Source of the DNA: Pseudoroseicyclus_A sp041714655
GTDB taxonomy: Bacteria; Pseudomonadota; Alphaproteobacteria; Rhodobacterales; Rhodobacteraceae
DNA length: 64,000 nt
NCBI RefSeq assembly: GCF_041714655.1
Contig: NZ_CP168219.1
Location: 1,550,001 to 1,614,000, forward strand
Reading direction: 5' to 3'
Part shown: positions 1-8,018 of the stretch, in pieces
Layout of the letters: every line of letters begins with the position of its first letter
Position numbering within the stretch: the first letter of the stretch is position 1
Program-made: the position numbers and the translations under genes
Notes under the pieces: model-generated
Databases searched by the model: none
What the model was told of the DNA's origin: nothing
Seen by the model: only the letters and a program-made list of their open reading frames with translations

Positions 1-736
1 AGAGCGTCGCCGCCTCGACCGCCTCGGGCGAGGCGAAGCCGCAGGTGCCATCCTCCGACCAGGCGTCGCCGCCATAGGCGCGGATGATCGGGATGAGCGT
101 ATGCATGGCGCGGCTGCCATAGCCCTCGCCATCGACGCTCTGGAAGCCGTAGACGCCATTGGCCGGGTCGGTCAGCGTCGCGGCCTGCTCGGCCAGCACT
201 TCCCATGTCCATTCGCCATTGGCGGCGAGAACGTCGGGATGCTCGAGGCCGGCCGCGTCATACATGCTCGCGTTGTAGTAGATGATGAAGGGCGAGGTGG
301 AGAAAGGCACGCCGTAGACGTCATCGCCCTCTTGCCAGAGGCCCATGGCCGGCTGGCTCAGGTCGTCGAAATCGTAGCCCTCGGTGCCGCGGAGCGTCTC
401 GCCGATCTCGGCCAGGACGCCGGCCTGCACGAAGGTGGGGGCCGAGGTCTCGAGCAGCCAGCCCATGTCGGGCGCATTGCCGCCGGCGAGCTGCAGCGTG
501 ATCTTCTGCACGTAATCGGCGAAGGGCACCGTCTCGAAGCTGACCGTGACGCCCGGATGGTCCTCGGCGAAGGCGGCGGCAATGCCGTTCAGCATGTCGA
601 GATGCGCCTCGCTGCCGGTCCAGACGGTCATGCGCAGATCCTGTGCCTGCGCCATGCCCGTGAGCGCCGTGGTGGACAGCGCCGCGAAGGCGCCGGCGGT
701 GATGAACCGCTTAATCATCGTGCCGTGATAAGTCAT
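1..736 (-). CDS. ABC transporter extracellular sugar-binding protein (C-terminus cut by window edge)
   Basis: Predicted periplasmic solute-binding protein of the family 1 (carbohydrate) type, which would deliver a sugar to an ABC importer. Translation from ATG at 736 gives a start MTYHGTMIKRFITAGAFAAL, then a signal peptide ending near TGMAQAQ, then DLRMTVWTGSEAHLDMLNGI, the usual start of a mature family 1 binding protein. A Shine-Dalgarno GGGAGGAG lies 5-6 bases before this ATG, which decides the start over the internal ATG (MIKRF). The gene follows the LacI regulator by 22 bp on the same strand, so they are probably one operon; permease genes would lie beyond the left edge. The substrate cannot be told. 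About 245 residues are visible. Confidence 0.85.
   Translation of the reverse strand, partial: MTYHGTMIKRFITAGAFAALSTTALTGMAQAQDLRMTVWTGSEAHLDMLNGIAAAFAEDHPGVTVSFETVPFADYVQKITLQLAGGNAPDMGWLLETSAPTFVQAGVLAEIGETLRGTEGYDFDDLSQPAMGLWQEGDDVYGVPFSTSPFIIYYNASMYDAAGLEHPDVLAANGEWTWEVLAEQAATLTDPANGVYGFQSVDGEGYGSRAMHTLIPIIRAYGGDAWSEDGTCGFASPEAVEAATL
702..715. promoter_or_regulatory. possible second LacI half-operator inside the signal-peptide codons
   Basis: The sequence ATTAAGCGGTTCAT (minus strand) is an imperfect palindrome (10 of 14 positions) and shares the half-site ATTAAGCG with the operator at 1851-1864. It lies in the first codons of the binding-protein gene, a position compatible with an auxiliary operator. 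Chance similarity is quite possible. Confidence 0.25.
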
Positions 737-758
737 GTCGTCTCCTCCCAGATGTGTC

Positions 759-1835
759 TCAGATGGCCGGGGGTTGCACCGTCTCGGACGGCTCCAGGGT
801 GCAGGGCAGAACGCGCTGCACCGGGCTGGCGGCCCGGCCCGCCAACAGGTCGAGCAGGGCGCCGACCGCCGCCTCGCCCATCTTCTCGCGCGGGATGCGG
901 ATACGCGTCCAGCGACGGAACTCGGGTCGATCCTCCATCGGAGCGGCGAGCACCCCGATGGAGAGATCCTTGGGAACGCTGAGGCCGAGCCCCTTGAGCA
1001 CCGCCTCGGCCGCCTCGGCATGGGCGGCGCTTTCGGTGAGGATCGCGGTGACGCCCTCGGCGCGCAGGCGGCTCATCCGGGCGGCGTCCAGATCCCCGGG
1101 CGCGAGGCGCAGGAGCCAGTCGTGGCGCTGCACCAGCCCCGCCGCCTCCAGCCCCGCCCAGTAGCCATGCTCGCGGTCGAGATGCTGCTCGCGCGGGTCC
1201 TTCTCGCCCAGATAGGCGATGCGCGCATGGCCGAGCCCGGCGCAATGGGCGACCATGTCGCGGGTCGCGCTCGCATAATCGGCGGCGATATAGCTGATCT
1301 GACCGGCGCTGATCTCGCGCCGGCCGATGGTGACGAAGGGAAACTCCTCGGCGACGAGGCGCGTCAGCTCGCTCTTGTCGGGCTCCTGCCCGAAGAGGAT
1401 GGCGCCGTCGGCCAGCCGCAGGCGATTGGCGCCGGAGGGATAGATCTTGCGGCCCTCGGCCGTGTCGCCCTTCGCCTCGTCGCCCCGCGAGGTGAAGAGA
1501 AGGAGGTCATAGCCCGCCCGCTCGACCCCGCGCTCGATGCCGAGGAGGAAGGGGTAGAAGAAGTTCGCGCGATCCGAGGGAAACACCGGCTCGTAGGTGA
1601 AGACCCCGAGGAGCCGCCGCTCGCCCCCGGCCAGCGAGCGCGCCACGAGGTTCGGCACATAGCCGAGCCGCTGGACGGCATCATGCACGCGCTGGGCGGT
1701 CTCGGGCGCGACGCGGATCGAGGAGTTCTTCTTGGGGCTCAGGACCGCCGAGACGACCGCCGTCGACACGCCCGCCGCCCGCGCGACATCGCGCTGGGTC
1801 ATGGCCCTCGGGCGCTTCTCTTGGCGCGCGGTCAC
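759..1835 (-). CDS. LacI family transcriptional regulator of a sugar-uptake operon
   Basis: A 358-aa DNA-binding repressor. Residues about 12-60 hold the LacI helix-turn-helix (TQRDVARAAGVSTAVVSAVL) and hinge region (ending RLGYVPNLVARSLAG). The rest is a periplasmic-binding-protein-like effector domain (GVFTYEPVF onwards, GILRAEGVTAILTES-type segments). Length is normal for the family. It is followed 22 bp later by the sugar-binding protein gene on the same strand, and an upstream palindrome at 1851-1864 fits the family's operators, so it probably represses itself and the transporter until a sugar binds. The effector is not predictable from the sequence. Confidence 0.92.
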   Translation of the reverse strand: MTARQEKRPRAMTQRDVARAAGVSTAVVSAVLSPKKNSSIRVAPETAQRVHDAVQRLGYVPNLVARSLAGGERRLLGVFTYEPVFPSDRANFFYPFLLGIERGVERAGYDLLLFTSRGDEAKGDTAEGRKIYPSGANRLRLADGAILFGQEPDKSELTRLVAEEFPFVTIGRREISAGQISYIAADYASATRDMVAHCAGLGHARIAYLGEKDPREQHLDREHGYWAGLEAAGLVQRHDWLLRLAPGDLDAARMSRLRAEGVTAILTESAAHAEAAEAVLKGLGLSVPKDLSIGVLAAPMEDRPEFRRWTRIRIPREKMGEAAVGALLDLLAGRAASPVQRVLPCTLEPSETVQPPAI

Positions 1836-1850
1836 GAATCGACCGGGGTG

Positions 1851-1864
1851 ATTGAGCGCTTAAT
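1851..1864. promoter_or_regulatory. LacI-type operator upstream of the regulator gene
   Basis: ATTGAGCGCTTAAT is a 14-bp palindrome with one mismatched pair centred on GCGC, 16 bp upstream of the lacI-like start codon. LacI-family operators in alphaproteobacteria often have the form TTRAGCGCTYAA. A further partial copy (GCTTAACGC) follows at about 1876-1884. The nearest gene on the plus strand, ccdA, starts at 2006. Confidence 0.65.
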
Positions 1865-2005
1865 CATGCGCGAATGCTTAACGCCCGGGCGCGCCGCCTG
1901 TCAACAACCGCGCCGGGCGTGGCCGATGGGGCGCTCCCGCCAGTGTGACGGGCATCGGACAGGCGCCCTCTTAACGCGCCCGCGCAAACCGGATAACTCC
2001 CCCCC

Positions 2006-2752
2006 ATGCTCGACGCCGCCGCCATCCTCGACGCCTCGCTTTTACCCGCCGCGCTCATCGCGCTGGCGGGGGGCGTGCTGTCGTTCCTGTCGCCCTGCGT
2101 CCTGCCCATCGTGCCGCCCTATCTCGCCTATATGGGCGGGGTCTCGGTGACGGAGATGGAGGGCCGCGCCCGGGGCCGGGTGCTGCTGGCGGCGCTCTTC
2201 TTCGTGCTTGGGCTCTCGACGGTCTTCCTGCTCCTCGGCTTTACCTTCTCGGCCATCGGCCGGGTCTTCCTCGGCTATCAGGACTGGTTCATCGCCGCCG
2301 CCGGCGTGACCATCATGATCTTCGGCGCGCATTTCATCGGCATCTTCCGGATCGGCTTTCTCGACCGCGAGGCGCGGATCTCGGCGGAGGGGCAGGGCGG
2401 CGCCTTCGGGGCCTATCTGCTCGGCCTCGCCTTCGCCTTCGGCTGGACGCCCTGCCTCGGCCCCGTCCTCGGCGCCATCCTCGGGCTCGCGGCCGGCGAG
2501 GCCTCCGTCACCCGCGGCACGGCGCTGCTCGCCGCCTATGCGCTGGGGCTCGGCCTGCCCTTCCTCGCCGTCGCCGCCTTCTTCCCGCGGCTCAAAGGGG
2601 TCATGGCAGCGATGAAGCGGCACATGGGGCGGATCGAGAAGATCTCGGGCCTGCTCCTCTGGACCGTGGGCCTTCTGATGCTCACCGGCCAGTTCACCGC
2701 GTTTTCGTGGTGGCTGCTGGAGACCTTCCCGGCGCTCGGCGCGGTCGGATAG
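2006..2752 (+). CDS. ccdA: CcdA family cytochrome c biogenesis / thiol-disulfide membrane protein
   Basis: A 248-aa inner-membrane protein with six predicted hydrophobic helices that carries reductant from cytoplasmic thioredoxin to the periplasm, for example for apocytochrome c. The two family cysteine motifs are visible: LSPCVLPIVPPYLAYMGG near residue 30 and GWTPCLGPVLGAILGLA near residue 147. Length matches the short CcdA form, without the outer DsbD domains. It stands alone, with a divergent lacI-like gene upstream and a repeat element directly after its stop. Confidence 0.93.
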   Translation: MLDAAAILDASLLPAALIALAGGVLSFLSPCVLPIVPPYLAYMGGVSVTEMEGRARGRVLLAALFFVLGLSTVFLLLGFTFSAIGRVFLGYQDWFIAAAGVTIMIFGAHFIGIFRIGFLDREARISAEGQGGAFGAYLLGLAFAFGWTPCLGPVLGAILGLAAGEASVTRGTALLAAYALGLGLPFLAVAAFFPRLKGVMAAMKRHMGRIEKISGLLLWTVGLLMLTGQFTAFSWWLLETFPALGAVG

Positions 2753-2753
2753 C

Positions 2754-2882
2754 GGGGAGGGGGCTGTCTGCCCCCCGTCGGACTGAAGGCGTCGCCATCG
2801 CCGCTCGAACCGATGGCGCGGCGATGGCGACCCCCCCCCGAGGATTTTTCGGGAGCAAAGACTTGGGAGAAGCGGGGGCGGC
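2754..2882. repeat. intergenic repeat, G-run hairpin plus GAGGATTTTT box, expanded-stem copy
   Basis: This begins two bases after the ccdA stop. It contains GGGGAGGGGGCTGTCTGCCC, then a perfect 13-bp inverted repeat (2791-2803 with 2819-2831), then a C-run followed by GAGGATTTTTCGGGAGCAAA. The same outer parts occur at 51042-51110 and degenerate forms at 6799-6860, 55058-55107 and 57000-57046. It probably acts partly as the ccdA transcription terminator. Confidence 0.7.
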
Positions 2883-2923
2883 ATAGGCTTAATTTCGCCG
2901 AAAATGCGAAGTACCGTCGCGCC

Positions 2924-4159
2924 ATGGCAGAGGCTGAGGCAGGGCAGGTCAGGCGGCGGCGGGTGTTCTACATCCCCGGCTATGACCCGATTCACCCAAG
3001 GCGCTACCGCGAGCTCTACCGCAAGGAGGGCGCGGCCCAGGCAGAGATCTCGGGCTACGGGCTCGAGCTGCGCCCCAAGGCGCCCGGCACCGGCGCCTAT
3101 GGCTGGCATGTGACCGGCGCGATCGAGGGGGCGGAGGTCGAGGCCGAGGTCGAGGTGCTCGTATGGTCCGACATCGTGCGCCAGTCGATGCCGGGCTCCA
3201 TCGGGGCGACCTATCTGCAGATGGTGAAGACCGCCTGGATCTACATCTCCACCGGCACGCTCCGGCGGCTGATGTGGATGCGCAAAGGCCCGGTGATCGC
3301 GGCGCTCTTCCCGGTGGGCGCGCTGATCCTGGAAGCGCTCCTCGCGTTCGCCGCCGGCTGGATCCTCGGGGCGCTGGCCGCCTGGGGCGCGCGGGCGATC
3401 TGGGTGCCGCTCGGGCCCTTCGTCTTCTGGCCGGTGCTGCTGGTCGTGGGACTTCTGGTGCTGAGGTGGTTCAAGTCGAAGGACGGCAAGATCTACGCCT
3501 ATTACTTGATGCACGATTACGCCCATTCCGCCGGGCTCCGCGGCGCCTATCCGCCGGAGCTGGAGGTGCGGATGGCCGAGTTCCGCGCCCGGATCGCGGC
3601 GGCGCTGGAGGACGATGTCGACGAGGTGCTCGTCGTCGGCCATTCCTCCGGCTCCTACCTCGCGGTGACGATCCTTGCCGATCTCATCCGCGCCGGGGTG
3701 CCGGCGGGCGGGCCGGCGTTGTCGTTCCTGTCGCTCGGGCAGGTGGTGCCGATGGTGTCGTTCCTGCCGCGGGCCTGGCGGCTGCGGGCCGATCTCGCCT
3801 ATCTCAGCACCCGGCCGGAGCTCTTCTGGCTCGACGTCACCGCGCCGGGGGACGGCTGCGCCTTCGCGCTCTGCGACCCCGTGGCCGTCTCGGGCGTGGC
3901 GCCGGAGGGGCAGCGCTGGCCGCTCGCCATCTCCGCCGCCTTCACGCAGACGCTCTCGCCCGAACGCTGGGCCGAGCTGCGCTGGCGGTTCTTCCGCCTG
4001 CATTTCCAGTATCTCTGCGCCTTCGACCGGCCGGGGGACTACGACTACTTCCGCATCACCGCCGGGCCGCAGACGCTCGCGGCGCGCTATACCGGCCGCG
4101 CGCCATCCAAGAGCCGCATAGATGTGCCGGCGTCGAAATACACTTCGGTCGCCCCGTGA
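2924..4159 (+). CDS. membrane-associated alpha/beta hydrolase, function unknown
   Basis: A 411-aa protein starting at ATG 2924 (MAEAEAGQVRRRRVFYIPGY), where the recognisable domain begins. The opening strand RRVFYIPGYDP and the nucleophile elbow VVGHSSGSYLAV (Ser in GHSSG) are typical of alpha/beta hydrolases. Unusually, two hydrophobic segments (about residues 125-180: VIAALFPVGALILEALL, then VPLGPFVFWPVLLVVG) sit between the first strand and the elbow, so the enzyme is probably membrane-anchored by an inserted hairpin. Its stop overlaps the start of the P450 gene (GTGA), implying translational coupling. Substrate unknown; a lipid or ester would fit the membrane location and the P450 partner. 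Confidence 0.75.
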   Translation: MAEAEAGQVRRRRVFYIPGYDPIHPRRYRELYRKEGAAQAEISGYGLELRPKAPGTGAYGWHVTGAIEGAEVEAEVEVLVWSDIVRQSMPGSIGATYLQMVKTAWIYISTGTLRRLMWMRKGPVIAALFPVGALILEALLAFAAGWILGALAAWGARAIWVPLGPFVFWPVLLVVGLLVLRWFKSKDGKIYAYYLMHDYAHSAGLRGAYPPELEVRMAEFRARIAAALEDDVDEVLVVGHSSGSYLAVTILADLIRAGVPAGGPALSFLSLGQVVPMVSFLPRAWRLRADLAYLSTRPELFWLDVTAPGDGCAFALCDPVAVSGVAPEGQRWPLAISAAFTQTLSPERWAELRWRFFRLHFQYLCAFDRPGDYDYFRITAGPQTLAARYTGRAPSKSRIDVPASKYTSVAP

Positions 4160-5511
4160 GGCAGCCGCCGAAGCCGGCCGCGCGGGCGCAGAAGGTTTCG
4201 CTCCTTCGCTACCTGCGGCTCTTTCGGGAGGACATCCTCTCCGCCCAGCCGGCGCGGCTCTACCGGGCCTGGATGGCGGAGTTCCGGACGCCCTTCTTCC
4301 GCTCGTACCTCGCCAATGACCCGGCGCTCATCGACCTCGTGCTCAAGTCGCGGCCCGATGCCTTCCCCAAATCGACGCGGATCGCCGAGGGGCTGAGGCC
4401 GCTCCTCGGCAATTCGGTCTTCCTCACCAACGGTGCCACCTGGAAGCGCCAGCGGCGGATCATCGACCCGGCCTTCGAGGGCGGGCGGCTGAAGGACACC
4501 TTCCCAGCCATGCAGGCGGCGGCCGAGGCGGCGGCGCGGCGCCTCGCCGCGAAGGCCGGCGGGGAGCCGATCGAGATCGAGGAGGAGGCGAGCTTCGCCG
4601 CCGCCGACATCATCTTCCGCACGCTCTTCTCGATCCCCATCGAGCACGAGATCGCGCGGGAGGTCTTCGCCAAGTTCCGCGCCCACCAGCGCGCCCAGCC
4701 GATCCTCAACCTCGCCGCCTTCGTCCCGCTGCCCCGCTGGCTGCCGCGCTTCCATTCGCGCACGGCCCGGGCGACGGCGAAGGAGATCCGGGCGCTGATC
4801 ACAAGGCTGACCGAGGCGCGGGCGGCCGAGATCGCGGCGGGCACGGCGCCCGATGACCTCGCCACCAAGATCATGACGACGCGCGACCCGGTGACGGGGG
4901 AGGGCTTCTCCCCCGAGGAGATGGTCGACCAGGTGGCGATCTTCTTCCTCGCCGGGCACGAGACCTCGGCCTCCGCCCTCGGCTGGGCGCTCTGGCTGCT
5001 GGCCGCCTTCCCGGACTGGCAGGCGCAGGTGGCGGCGGAGGCGCAGGCCTTCCCCGGCAGTTTCTCGGGCCTCTCGACGCTCAAGGTCACGCGCGACGTC
5101 TTCCGCGAGACGCTCCGGCTCTATCCGCCGGTGCCGATGATGGTGCGAGAGACGACGGAGCCCGAGACCTTCCGCGAGCGCCCCGTGCGCCCCGGGGCGC
5201 AGGTGGTGCTTTCGCCCTGGCACCTGCATCGCCATGAGCGGCTCTGGGCGCGGCCCGACGATTTCGACCCGGCGCGCTGGCAGAGCCCTGAAGGCAAGGC
5301 GAGCGCCCGCGCCGCCTATATGCCCTTCTCCGCCGGCCCCCGGGTCTGCACCGGGGCGGGGTTTGCCATGGCGGAGGGGGTGCTGCTCCTCACCAGCCTG
5401 ATGAAGGAGCTTTCCTTCGAGGAGGTGCCCGGGCGCGAGCCGGTGCCGGTCGCGCATCTGACGGTGCGGGCGAAGGACGGGATCTGGCTGAAGGTGCGGC
5501 GGCGGGGGTGA
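4156..5511 (+). CDS. cytochrome P450
   Basis: A 451-aa haem mono-oxygenase starting at GTG 4156, which overlaps the hydrolase stop; the open frame extends further upstream but only as antisense or out-of-frame sequence of the hydrolase. The P450 signatures are in order: I-helix AGHETSASALGWALWLL, K-helix ETLRLYPP (ExxR), a PERF-like DDFDPARW, and the haem-ligand loop FSAGPRVCTGAGFAMAE with the axial Cys. No membrane anchor is present, so it is soluble, and redox partners are not nearby. Substrate cannot be inferred; coupling to a membrane hydrolase suggests a lipid-like compound. Confidence 0.93.
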   Translation: MRQPPKPAARAQKVSLLRYLRLFREDILSAQPARLYRAWMAEFRTPFFRSYLANDPALIDLVLKSRPDAFPKSTRIAEGLRPLLGNSVFLTNGATWKRQRRIIDPAFEGGRLKDTFPAMQAAAEAAARRLAAKAGGEPIEIEEEASFAAADIIFRTLFSIPIEHEIAREVFAKFRAHQRAQPILNLAAFVPLPRWLPRFHSRTARATAKEIRALITRLTEARAAEIAAGTAPDDLATKIMTTRDPVTGEGFSPEEMVDQVAIFFLAGHETSASALGWALWLLAAFPDWQAQVAAEAQAFPGSFSGLSTLKVTRDVFRETLRLYPPVPMMVRETTEPETFRERPVRPGAQVVLSPWHLHRHERLWARPDDFDPARWQSPEGKASARAAYMPFSAGPRVCTGAGFAMAEGVLLLTSLMKELSFEEVPGREPVPVAHLTVRAKDGIWLKVRRRG

Positions 5512-5533
5512 GCTCGGCGCAAGTTCGTGGCCG

Positions 5534-5713
5534 TCAGCCCCGGAACATCCGCCCCCGCGGGCCGTTCGGCGTCAGCCAGTCCGGCCAGCCCCAGATCCGG
5601 TCCACCGCGTAGAGCGCCCCGCAGAGCACGATCACCGCCAGCACGACCACCACGGTCCGCGCCGCCGGTTGCCGGCGGGCGAGCATCGACATGCGGAGAA
5701 GGAGGTGCATCAT
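5534..5713 (-). CDS. 59-aa single-pass membrane protein overlapping the hpt stop
   Basis: A short reading frame from ATG at 5713 to TGA at 5534. The protein begins MMHLLLRMSMLARRQPAART, has one strongly hydrophobic helix (VVVVLAVIVLCGALYAV, residues 21-37) and ends with DRIWGWPDWLTPNGPRGRMF then RG. The ATG overlaps the hpt stop codon as ATGA, so it is probably translated by coupling. Positive residues before the helix place the N-terminus in the cytoplasm. The Trp/Pro-rich tail after the membrane helix looks like a conserved motif. Function unknown. Confidence 0.7.
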   Translation of the reverse strand: MMHLLLRMSMLARRQPAARTVVVVLAVIVLCGALYAVDRIWGWPDWLTPNGPRGRMFRG

Positions 5714-6246
5714 CCGGGGAAGCGGACCTTGCCGATGAACGGCAGGTTGCGGTTGCGCTGGGCGTAGTCGATCCCGTAGCCGACGACGAATTCGTCGGGG
5801 ATCGAGAAGCCGATCCAGTCGGCCTTCACATCCGCCTCGCGCCGCGTGGGCTTGTCGAGAAGGGCGATGGTCTTCAGCCGCGCCGGGCCGCGCCCCTTCA
5901 GCATGTGGATCACATGGGCGAGCGTGTGGCCGGTGTCGACGATGTCTTCGACCACCAGCACGTCGCGCCCCTCGATGCCGGAGCGGAGGTCCTTGAGGAT
6001 CCGCACCTCGCGGCTCGATTCCATCGCATCGCCGTAGGAGGAGGCCTCGATGAAATCGACCTCCACCGCCAGGTCGAGCTCGCGCACGAGATCGGCGATG
6101 AAGACGAAGGAGCCGCGCAGGAGCCCCACCAGCACAAGCTGCGGTGTGTCGCCGAACTCGCCGCGGATCTCGCGCGCAAGCTCCTCGATCCGCGCGGCGA
6201 TGGCCTTGGCGGAGATCATCTCGTCGATGACGTAATCCTTGCTCAT
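5710..6246 (-). CDS. hpt: hypoxanthine phosphoribosyltransferase
   Basis: A 178-aa purine-salvage enzyme that converts hypoxanthine or guanine plus PRPP to IMP or GMP. The start MSKDYVIDEMISAKAIAAR at 6246 was chosen because the homology begins there, although the frame is open to 7209. The PRPP-binding loop is VLVVEDIVDTGHT, the flexible-loop region includes the SSYGDAM segment, and the C-terminal FVVGYGIDYAQRNRNLPFIG is the hallmark base-binding end. Length is normal. The 59-aa membrane protein overlaps its stop. Confidence 0.95.
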   Translation of the reverse strand: MSKDYVIDEMISAKAIAARIEELAREIRGEFGDTPQLVLVGLLRGSFVFIADLVRELDLAVEVDFIEASSYGDAMESSREVRILKDLRSGIEGRDVLVVEDIVDTGHTLAHVIHMLKGRGPARLKTIALLDKPTRREADVKADWIGFSIPDEFVVGYGIDYAQRNRNLPFIGKVRFPG

Positions 6247-6354
6247 GGCGCAGACATGCGGCAACGCGGCCGGCTTTGCAAAGGTGAAATCCCGCCCTTT
6301 GCCCTTGAACTCGCCGGCGCGGCGGACTTCATGAGGCCCCGAGAAGGGAGCGCC

Positions 6355-6798
6355 ATGACCCACCATTCCGAGACCCGCCACCTGCCTTACACGCCCGACC
6401 AGATGTACGATCTGGTCGCAGACGTGGCGCGCTACCCCGAATTCCTGCCCTGGACGGCCGCCGCCCGCATCCGCTCGCGGGAGGACAAGGGCGATCACGA
6501 GGTCATGCTCGCCGATCTCGTCGTCTCCTTCCGGGTGTTCCGCGAGAGCTTCGGCAGCCGCGTGGTGCTCTGGCCCGCGGAGAAGGCGATCGACACCTCC
6601 TATATCGACGGGCCGTTCAAGCGGATGGACAGCCGCTGGGAGTTCCGCCCGGCGGAAGGCGGCTGCGAGGTGCATTTTACCGTCGATTTCGAGTTCAGGA
6701 ACCGGCTCCTCCAAGGGGCGGCGGGGCTCTTCTTCACCGAGGCGATGAACTCCATCGTCCGCGCCTTCGAGGGGCGGGCGAAGGCGCTTTACGGCTGA
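6355..6798 (+). CDS. COQ10/RatA-like START-domain ubiquinone-binding protein
   Basis: A 147-aa polyketide-cyclase/START fold protein that binds ubiquinone (COQ10 in mitochondria) and supports its function in respiration; the bacterial relative is RatA. The family opening HLPYTPDQMYDLVADVARYP EFLPW and the closing FFTEAMNSIVRAFEGRAKAL are clear. The start ATG at 6355 follows GAGAAGGGAG. It is divergent from hpt (about 110 bp between starts) and is followed by a repeat/terminator element. Confidence 0.85.
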   Translation: MTHHSETRHLPYTPDQMYDLVADVARYPEFLPWTAAARIRSREDKGDHEVMLADLVVSFRVFRESFGSRVVLWPAEKAIDTSYIDGPFKRMDSRWEFRPAEGGCEVHFTVDFEFRNRLLQGAAGLFFTEAMNSIVRAFEGRAKALYG

Positions 6799-6860
6799 GG
6801 GGGAAGGGGGCTGCCCCCGTCGCCCGAAGGGCGACTCCCCCCGCGGGTATTTGGAGAAGA
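6799..6860. repeat. intergenic repeat/terminator-like element between convergent genes
   Basis: A G-run hairpin (GGGGGCTGCCCCC), a second hairpin GTCGCCCGAAGGGCGAC, then a C-run followed by GCGGGTATTTGGAGAAGAGC. It has the same architecture as the elements at 2754 and 51042, with a degenerate box, and lies between the converging coq10-like and tfoX-like genes, where it may terminate both. Confidence 0.55.
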
Positions 6861-6872
6861 GCGAGAGGCGGC

Positions 6873-7209
6873 TCAGCTCTTCGGGGGCAGGGCGCGGACG
6901 GTCGCGAGAGAGAGGGCGAGGAGGCGCGTCAGGGTGGCATCGTCCGCCAGGGCCTCGGGGCGCGGCGAGGACGAAGCCGCCCATGGTGCGGGCGCCCATG
7001 GTCATCGGGCCGACGCCGGGCAGGGCGAGGGCTTCCTCCATCGCCATCTTGCCGGGGCGGAAGAGCGCGGTGCCCTCCGATCCGGCGCAGGCGACCATGT
7101 GGCCCGAGATCATGAGCGCGAGGCCGCCGAACATGCGCTGTTCGGTGAGGCCGGGCTCCCCCGCCAGATGCTCGCGCAGCAGCTCCGCCACGCCCTCGTC
7201 ATAGGCCAT
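6873..7209 (-). pseudogene. TfoX N-terminal-domain protein with a frameshift
   Basis: From ATG 7209 the frame reads MAYDEGVAELLREHLAGEPG and LTEQRMFGGLALMISGHMVA, clear TfoX_N sequence, up to GGFVLAAP. At the CCCC run (6957-6960 on the plus strand) the frame turns into arginine/proline-rich non-homologous sequence. Removing one C restores EALADDATLTRLLALSLATV and a stop at 6873, giving a normal-length (about 112 aa) TfoX_N protein. So there is a single-base insertion, real or a sequencing error. As given, the frame runs on through the antisense of coq10 and into hpt. TfoX relatives act in competence, but this single domain's role is unknown. Confidence 0.75.
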
Positions 7210-7271
7210 CCGCCCCTCCCGCTCCTCGCCGTGCTTGTGCGCTCACCGGGCGAAGCGTATCACGCCGCCCG

Positions 7272-8018
7272 ATGAGTGACATTCCCTTCCTGCCCCCCGC
7301 CTTCGTGCTGGTCCGGCCCCAGATGGGTGAGAATATCGGCGCCGCGGCGCGCGGTATGCTCAACTTCGGGCTCGAGACGCTGCGGCTCGTCGCCCCGCGC
7401 GACGGCTGGCCGAACCCGGCCGCGGGCGCCATGGCCTCCGGCGCCGGGCGGCTGCTCGATGCGGCCGGGGTCTTTGACGACACCGCCGGGGCGCTGGCCG
7501 ATTGCACGCGCGTTTATGCGACAACGGCGCGGCCACGCGGGTTGACGAAGCGCGTCGTCTCCCCCGAGCAGGCGATGCGCGAGGCGCATGCGGCGGCGCT
7601 CAAGGGCGAGCGGGCGGCGGTGATCTTCGGGCCGGAGCGGGCGGGGCTGGAGAACGAGGATATCGCGCGGGCGGAGGCCATCGTCTCCATCCCCGTGAAC
7701 CCGGACTTCGCCTCGCTCAACCTCTCGCAGGCCGTCAACCTCCTCGCCTATGAATGGCGCCGCGCCGCGCTGGCGCCGGAAGCGGAGCGGCTGGAGCTGG
7801 CCGGTGCCGTGCCGGCGCCGGGGATCGAGCTCGAGAAGCTCGCCGAGCATTGGGAGGAGCGGCTGGAAGAGGCGCAGTACTTCTTCCCGCCCGACAAGGC
7901 GCCGGGGATGAAGATCGTCCTGAGGAATTTTCTGTCGCGCGCCGGGATGACGCGCGCCGATGTGCAGATGCTGCACGGGGTGATGCGCGCCATGGTGCGC
8001 TGGAAGGAGCGGGGCTGA
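7272..8018 (+). CDS. TrmJ-like tRNA/rRNA 2'-O-methyltransferase (SpoU/SPOUT family)
   Basis: A 248-aa SAM-dependent RNA ribose methyltransferase. The three knot motifs are visible: NIGAAARGMLNFG (motif 1, with its Asn/Arg), VIFGPERAGLENEDI (motif 2), and IPVNPDFASLNLSQAVNLLA (motif 3). The C-terminal extension with a helical end resembles TrmJ, which modifies position 32 of tRNA; the exact target is inferred. The stop overlaps the ctaA start as TGATG, so the two are probably co-transcribed. Confidence 0.88.
   Translation: MSDIPFLPPAFVLVRPQMGENIGAAARGMLNFGLETLRLVAPRDGWPNPAAGAMASGAGRLLDAAGVFDDTAGALADCTRVYATTARPRGLTKRVVSPEQAMREAHAAALKGERAAVIFGPERAGLENEDIARAEAIVSIPVNPDFASLNLSQAVNLLAYEWRRAALAPEAERLELAGAVPAPGIELEKLAEHWEERLEEAQYFFPPDKAPGMKIVLRNFLSRAGMTRADVQMLHGVMRAMVRWKERG

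Noticed and set aside
3163..4155. An open frame upstream of the P450 start, as if the P450 had a long N-terminal extension
   Set aside because: The extension is an out-of-frame reading of the hydrolase gene, with Arg/Gly/Pro-rich sequence; P450 homology begins after the GTG at 4156.
5710..7209. TfoX-Hpt fusion protein
   Set aside because: The middle part is the antisense of coq10 and has no homology; the fusion arises from the one-base insertion in the tfoX-like gene.
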